A stretch of DNA of 9,504 nucleotides from Desulfuromusa sp. (GTDB lineage Bacteria > Desulfobacterota > Desulfuromonadia > Desulfuromonadales > Geopsychrobacteraceae): the NCBI GenBank assembly GCA_029934755.1, contig JAOZLQ010000085.1, forward strand, positions 1 to 9,504, given 5' to 3'. The notes under the pieces are model-generated. The model searched no databases. It saw only the letters and a list, made by a program, of their open reading frames with translations, and was not told the DNA's origin. The translations under genes were made by a program, and so were the position numbers. Below, piece by piece: positions 7,416 to 9,504 of the stretch; position 1 is the first letter of the stretch, and every line of letters starts with the position of its first letter.

Positions 7416-8366
7416 ATGATGTTCTCTCAGCAGATGAAGCTCTCAGAGTTGCAGACATTTCAAGAACGCTTAATCAAAGGACAAGATTCTTCCGATCAGT
7501 TGTCCAATTTCTTGCAGGATTTAAAGATAGAAATTGATCTTCCAGGCATTGAAGGAAAGGATCTAGAATTAAGTTTTTCAGGGGATACTGTGACGATCAG
7601 CAGGACAGAGAGCGCTGAGGATAAATATTTGCAGCTAGAGTCTGGGAGTATTATCGCTAAAAATATCAAAACTAAGGTTGCGCTTGGTATCGTAGGGCGG
7701 ATAGCAAAAACGGATGATCCCGTTGTGATTTTTGGTGAAAATGGGACAGGAAAAGCTTTATTTGCTCATACCATCCATCAGCACGGCACGCGGAGAGAAC
7801 AGCCTTTTATCACCATTTCTTGTGGCACTATTGATAAAGATAGAGCTGAACAGCAAATGAAAGATTCCCTGGTTGATGTTGGTGTGGGGACATTGCTGCT
7901 TGATGATATCCAAGATTTGGATGTTGATGCCCAGAGAATACTGCAAAAACTTATTCAAACTCCGGTTGAGCAAAAGCATTTTCGAGTCATTACCGCGACC
8001 AGCGCGGATTTATATGAGTTGGTGCGAAAAGGAGAATTTTCTGCCGAACTCCTGGCTATTCTGCAGAATTGCTATATTGAACTGTTACCGCTACAGCAAC
8101 GACAAGAGGATATTGAAGCTTTGGTGTCTTTTTATAATACAAAGATTTGTCAGAGCCGTGGATTGGAACCGAAAAATATTTCACCTGATCTATTACGTAT
8201 GCTTGAAACCTATCATTGGCCGGGAAATGTTCTTGAGCTGGTCAATACGGTGGAACAATTACTCATGACGGCGCAAAACAAGCCGACACTTTTTGCAAAA
8301 GATCTTCCGGCCCATATCCGCATTCAAACTATTAAATCTTCAGCAGCACAGAAAAAAGGAATTTGA
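7416..8366 (+). CDS. Degenerate NtrC-like AAA+ protein with Hsp20-like N-terminal segment
   Basis: A 316-residue protein. Residues about 37-65 (IEIDLPGIEGKDLELSF, then DTVTISR) resemble the start of the alpha-crystallin/Hsp20 domain, but only about half of that fold can be present. From about residue 79 it aligns with the AAA+ domain of the regulator just upstream: WPGNVLELVNTVE against WPGNVREFVNTLE, and LPAHIRIQ against LPSHIRVQ. Walker A is kept (GENGTGKA, Lys113) and Walker B is LLLDD (Asp163, Asp164). The GAFTGA loop is deleted: Lys113 to Asp163 is 50 residues, against 65 in the active paralogue. The sensor I Asn is Ser196, both arginine-finger positions are Ser209 and Ile215, and the sensor II Arg is Leu273. 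There is no helix-turn-helix. It may bind ATP but should neither activate sigma-54 alone nor bind DNA; a ring-forming modulator is inferred. AGAAGGA (7399-7405) precedes the ATG at 7416; an ATG at 7419 is an alternative. Confidence 0.85.
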   Translation: MMFSQQMKLSELQTFQERLIKGQDSSDQLSNFLQDLKIEIDLPGIEGKDLELSFSGDTVTISRTESAEDKYLQLESGSIIAKNIKTKVALGIVGRIAKTDDPVVIFGENGTGKALFAHTIHQHGTRREQPFITISCGTIDKDRAEQQMKDSLVDVGVGTLLLDDIQDLDVDAQRILQKLIQTPVEQKHFRVITATSADLYELVRKGEFSAELLAILQNCYIELLPLQQRQEDIEALVSFYNTKICQSRGLEPKNISPDLLRMLETYHWPGNVLELVNTVEQLLMTAQNKPTLFAKDLPAHIRIQTIKSSAAQKKGI

Positions 8367-8491
8367 TGGCTATTTTGTGAAATGGTATTGGAATTTATAG
8401 ATCCGCCTTTTGTAGAAATGACCCCTTCTGATTATTCTGCTTACCCTCGATGTTTTGTTGTCAATAACTCTCCTTCTAAGCTCAATGGCTC

Positions 8492-8506
8492 TCCTGTCTG
8501 ACAGGA
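8492..8506. promoter_or_regulatory. 15-bp palindrome TCCTGTCTGACAGGA, candidate enhancer site
   Basis: A perfect 7+1+7 palindrome centred at 8499, 124 bp before the -24 GG of the sigma-54 promoter at 8621. Odd-length palindromes at 80-200 bp upstream are typical binding sites for dimers of NtrC-type activators. The neighbouring regulator has an intact HTH and is the obvious candidate binder. A second half-site ACAGGAA follows at 8520-8526. As RNA it could also fold as a short hairpin (six-pair stem, CTG loop) before TTCTTTTT, so weak terminator activity for the upstream gene is an alternative. Confidence 0.5.
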
Positions 8507-8579
8507 ACATTCTTTTTAAACAGGAATTTTCGTGTTCATCGGGAGAGATAAGAACCTTTATTAAATTCATGATATTACA

Positions 8580-8592
8580 TAAGTTGTTGATA
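8580..8592 (-). promoter_or_regulatory. IHF binding site
   Basis: TAAGTTGTTGATA matches the IHF consensus (WATCAANNNNTTR, here read as its reverse complement YAANNNNTTGATW) at every specified position. It lies in an AT-rich stretch between the palindrome at 8499 and the sigma-54 promoter at 8621, centred about 37 bp upstream of the -24 GG. This is where IHF bends DNA to bring the activator onto the polymerase. Consensus matches are not rare in AT-rich DNA, but position and context support this one. Confidence 0.55.
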
Positions 8593-8620
8593 TTAAATAG
8601 ATTAACCGGATTTCAATAAA

Positions 8621-8638
8621 TTGGCATGTTGATTGCTA
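8621..8638 (+). promoter_or_regulatory. Sigma-54 (RpoN) promoter for the pseudo-receiver and small membrane protein genes
   Basis: TTGGCATGTTGATTGCTA is close to the full consensus TGGCACG-N4-TTGCW, with only the C after GGCA changed to T. The GG (8623-8624) and GC (8635-8636) are ten bases apart. Transcription would start near 8648, about 85 bases before the ATG at 8733. This is the strongest promoter match in the window and argues that the two genes downstream are RpoN-dependent. Confidence 0.85.
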
Positions 8639-8732
8639 TAGATATTGGTCAAGAACTAGAAAACATTCTCTTCGGGGGATGTTGATTAACACTCAATCAA
8701 AGTAATCTGCTAACTGGAAATGGAGTAAAGCT

Positions 8733-9128
8733 ATGAAAGCTAGAAAATTATTGATTGCTGATGGGGATACAGTAGCCCGGAAACAAATGGCTGATTTCTT
8801 TGAAAACTCACACTATGAAGTTGAAACGACTGCTTCAGCAGCTTACGCGATAGCAAAAATTGTTCAGAAGCAAGAGCCTTTGGTTATTCTGGGTGATACA
8901 TTTGAAGAAAAAATTGCATCGGTTGATGTGATCGCTTTGATGCGCAAGTGTAATAAAAATTTACGGATCATCTTGGTTTCTGATGATAGTTCATTGGAAA
9001 CTTTGCGGCGGATTCGTGAAGATGGAATTTTCTATCATGCATTAAAACCACATAGCCAGGAAGATAACGAAGAACTGCGTTCCGCAGTGGAATGTGCCGT
9101 TGAAAGTTTTCAACCGGCAATCAGCTGA
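8733..9128 (+). CDS. Atypical receiver-domain protein (pseudo-receiver)
   Basis: A 131-residue stand-alone protein with receiver-like layout and no output domain. Strand 1 is KLLIADGD, giving acidic residues Asp10 and Asp12 with Gly11 between them where DD or DDD is usual. Strand 3 is PLVILGDTF: the position that normally carries the phosphorylated Asp (VILD) is Gly54, with Asp55 one residue later. Strand 4 ends LVSDD (Ser83 at the Thr/Ser switch site) and strand 5 carries the conserved Lys105-Pro106. It may be phosphorylated at the shifted Asp, or act as a phosphorylation-independent adaptor or decoy in the pathway of the upstream kinase; this is inference. GGAG at 8722-8725 lies seven bases before the ATG. 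It is first in a two-gene sigma-54 transcript. Confidence 0.8.
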   Translation: MKARKLLIADGDTVARKQMADFFENSHYEVETTASAAYAIAKIVQKQEPLVILGDTFEEKIASVDVIALMRKCNKNLRIILVSDDSSLETLRRIREDGIFYHALKPHSQEDNEELRSAVECAVESFQPAIS

Positions 9129-9169
9129 ATTTATCGAAACTAATATCATTCATATAAAAGGAGTTCATC

Positions 9170-9400
9170 ATGAAAAAAATAACTCAAATTGCTCTTTCAG
9201 GAATCGTATTGCTCTCAACTGTTATGCCTGCTTTTGCAGCAACAGGTGCAAGAGAAGATAATAGTATGACATTGGTCTATATATTCTTAGGTGTCTGTGG
9301 CTTGATTATTTTTCTTCAGCTGATTCCAGTTTTTGCTCTGGGCTTTGGTATGATCAAGGGGCTGTTTAGTCGCAAAGGGGATGCAGCTCAAAACCATTGA
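9170..9400 (+). CDS. Small exported single-span membrane protein, unknown function
   Basis: A 76-residue protein. Residues 1-23 look like a Sec signal peptide: MKK, a hydrophobic core, then MPAFA with cleavage predicted after Ala23. The mature 53-residue part has a short polar stretch (TGAREDNSM), a long hydrophobic span at about 34-62, and a basic, polar tail (SRKGDAAQNH). This predicts an outside N-terminus and a cytoplasmic C-terminus. A very strong ribosome binding site (AAAAGGAG, 9157-9163) sits six bases before the ATG, suggesting high expression. It starts 41 bases after the pseudo-receiver gene and shares its sigma-54 promoter. I do not recognise a named family; if the signal is not cleaved it would have two spans. 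A regulator or target in the envelope is a reasonable guess only. Confidence 0.8.
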   Translation: MKKITQIALSGIVLLSTVMPAFAATGAREDNSMTLVYIFLGVCGLIIFLQLIPVFALGFGMIKGLFSRKGDAAQNH

Positions 9401-9414
9401 TCCAAAGGATAGGT

Positions 9415-9432
9415 TTTCTTGTTTTCAAGAAA
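9415..9432 (+). terminator. Hairpin TTTCTTG-TTTT-CAAGAAA, possible weak terminator
   Basis: A perfect 7-bp inverted repeat with a four-T loop starts 14 bases after the small membrane protein gene. The stem is AT-rich and no T run follows directly (CACAGTTGG), so intrinsic termination would be weak. It could instead protect the 3' end of the transcript. The remaining bases to 9504 show no gene. Confidence 0.35.
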
Positions 9433-9504
9433 CACAGTTGGTTTGATTTTATCTAAACAAACTTAAATAGATTTACTTCTAAGCGGCCTGGTTCTGAAAA
9501 GAAT

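Larger units (their letters stand above)
8367..8732 (+). other. 366-base regulatory intergenic region
   Basis: This gap holds no convincing gene. It contains a 15-bp palindrome (8492-8506), a second copy of ACAGGAA (8520-8526) repeating the one at 8501-8507 with 19-bp spacing, a consensus IHF site (8580-8592) and a sigma-54 promoter (8621-8638). The leader of about 85 bases includes an inverted repeat TTGATT/AATCAA (8682-8687 and 8695-8700). A 39-codon ATG frame at 8382-8501 lacks a Shine-Dalgarno and is not annotated as a gene. The layout is that of an enhancer-dependent promoter. Confidence 0.7.

Noticed and set aside
7873..8268. 131-codon + strand frame inside the pseudo-activator gene
   Set aside because: It is an out-of-frame shadow. 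The annotated frame carries the clear AAA+ homology throughout, so it is not evidence of a frameshift.
7416..8366. Idea that this gene is a pseudogene of the activator
   Set aside because: The frame is uninterrupted, it has its own ribosome site and promoter, and the losses are clean in-frame changes at functional sites, which argues for a retained altered role.
8382..8501. 39-codon ATG frame after the pseudo-activator gene
   Set aside because: There is no Shine-Dalgarno, it ends inside the palindrome and lies in the regulatory region. It shows no recognisable motif.
8370..8570. 66-codon reverse-strand frame in the 8367-8732 gap
   Set aside because: It is rich in basic residues with no domain or export signal, and lies over regulatory elements. 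It is most likely a chance frame.

Overview
The window holds the 3' end of an F-type ATP synthase operon followed by a sigma-54-linked signalling cluster, all on the + strand. Protein style suggests a deltaproteobacterium/Desulfobacterota of the Desulfuromonadales type (Geobacter, Pelobacter and Desulfuromonas relatives). The pointers are the ATP synthase subunits, an NtrC-type response regulator carrying GSFTGA, and heavy use of sigma-54 control. This assignment comes from recalled family resemblance, not from a search.

Region 1 (1-3152) is housekeeping. It contains the last 93 codons of atpA, then complete atpG, atpD and atpC, closed by a strong intrinsic terminator at 3121-3152.

Region 2 (3153-7155) is a two-gene operon. 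The first gene is a membrane-anchored hybrid histidine kinase (two TM segments, GAF, PAS, HisKA, HATPase, C-terminal receiver). Seventeen bases later comes an NtrC-type response regulator (receiver, AAA+ sigma-54 activator domain, Fis-type HTH) that appears fully active. The 257-base gap before the kinase holds a weak sigma-70-like promoter, a 6-bp inverted repeat and no convincing gene.

Region 3 (7156-9504) is the unusual part. A sigma-54 promoter (TTGGCATG-N4-GTGCT) precedes a 316-residue degenerate paralogue of the activator. In it an Hsp20/alpha-crystallin-like segment stands where the receiver would be, the GAFTGA loop is deleted, and both arginine fingers, the sensor II arginine and the HTH are gone. 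A second, near-consensus sigma-54 promoter has a consensus-matching IHF site and a 15-bp palindrome upstream. It drives a pseudo-receiver protein lacking Asp at the usual phosphorylation position, plus a 76-residue protein with a signal peptide and one membrane span.

Working model (inference): the kinase phosphorylates the active NtrC-type regulator. This binds TGTYNRACA-like palindromes about 125-135 bp upstream of the two sigma-54 promoters and, with IHF bending, switches on three accessory products. The pseudo-activator could form mixed rings with the true activator and give feedback, the pseudo-receiver could act as an adaptor or decoy, and the small membrane protein could be the envelope-side output or sensor. 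No tRNA, rRNA, CRISPR or insertion sequence was seen.
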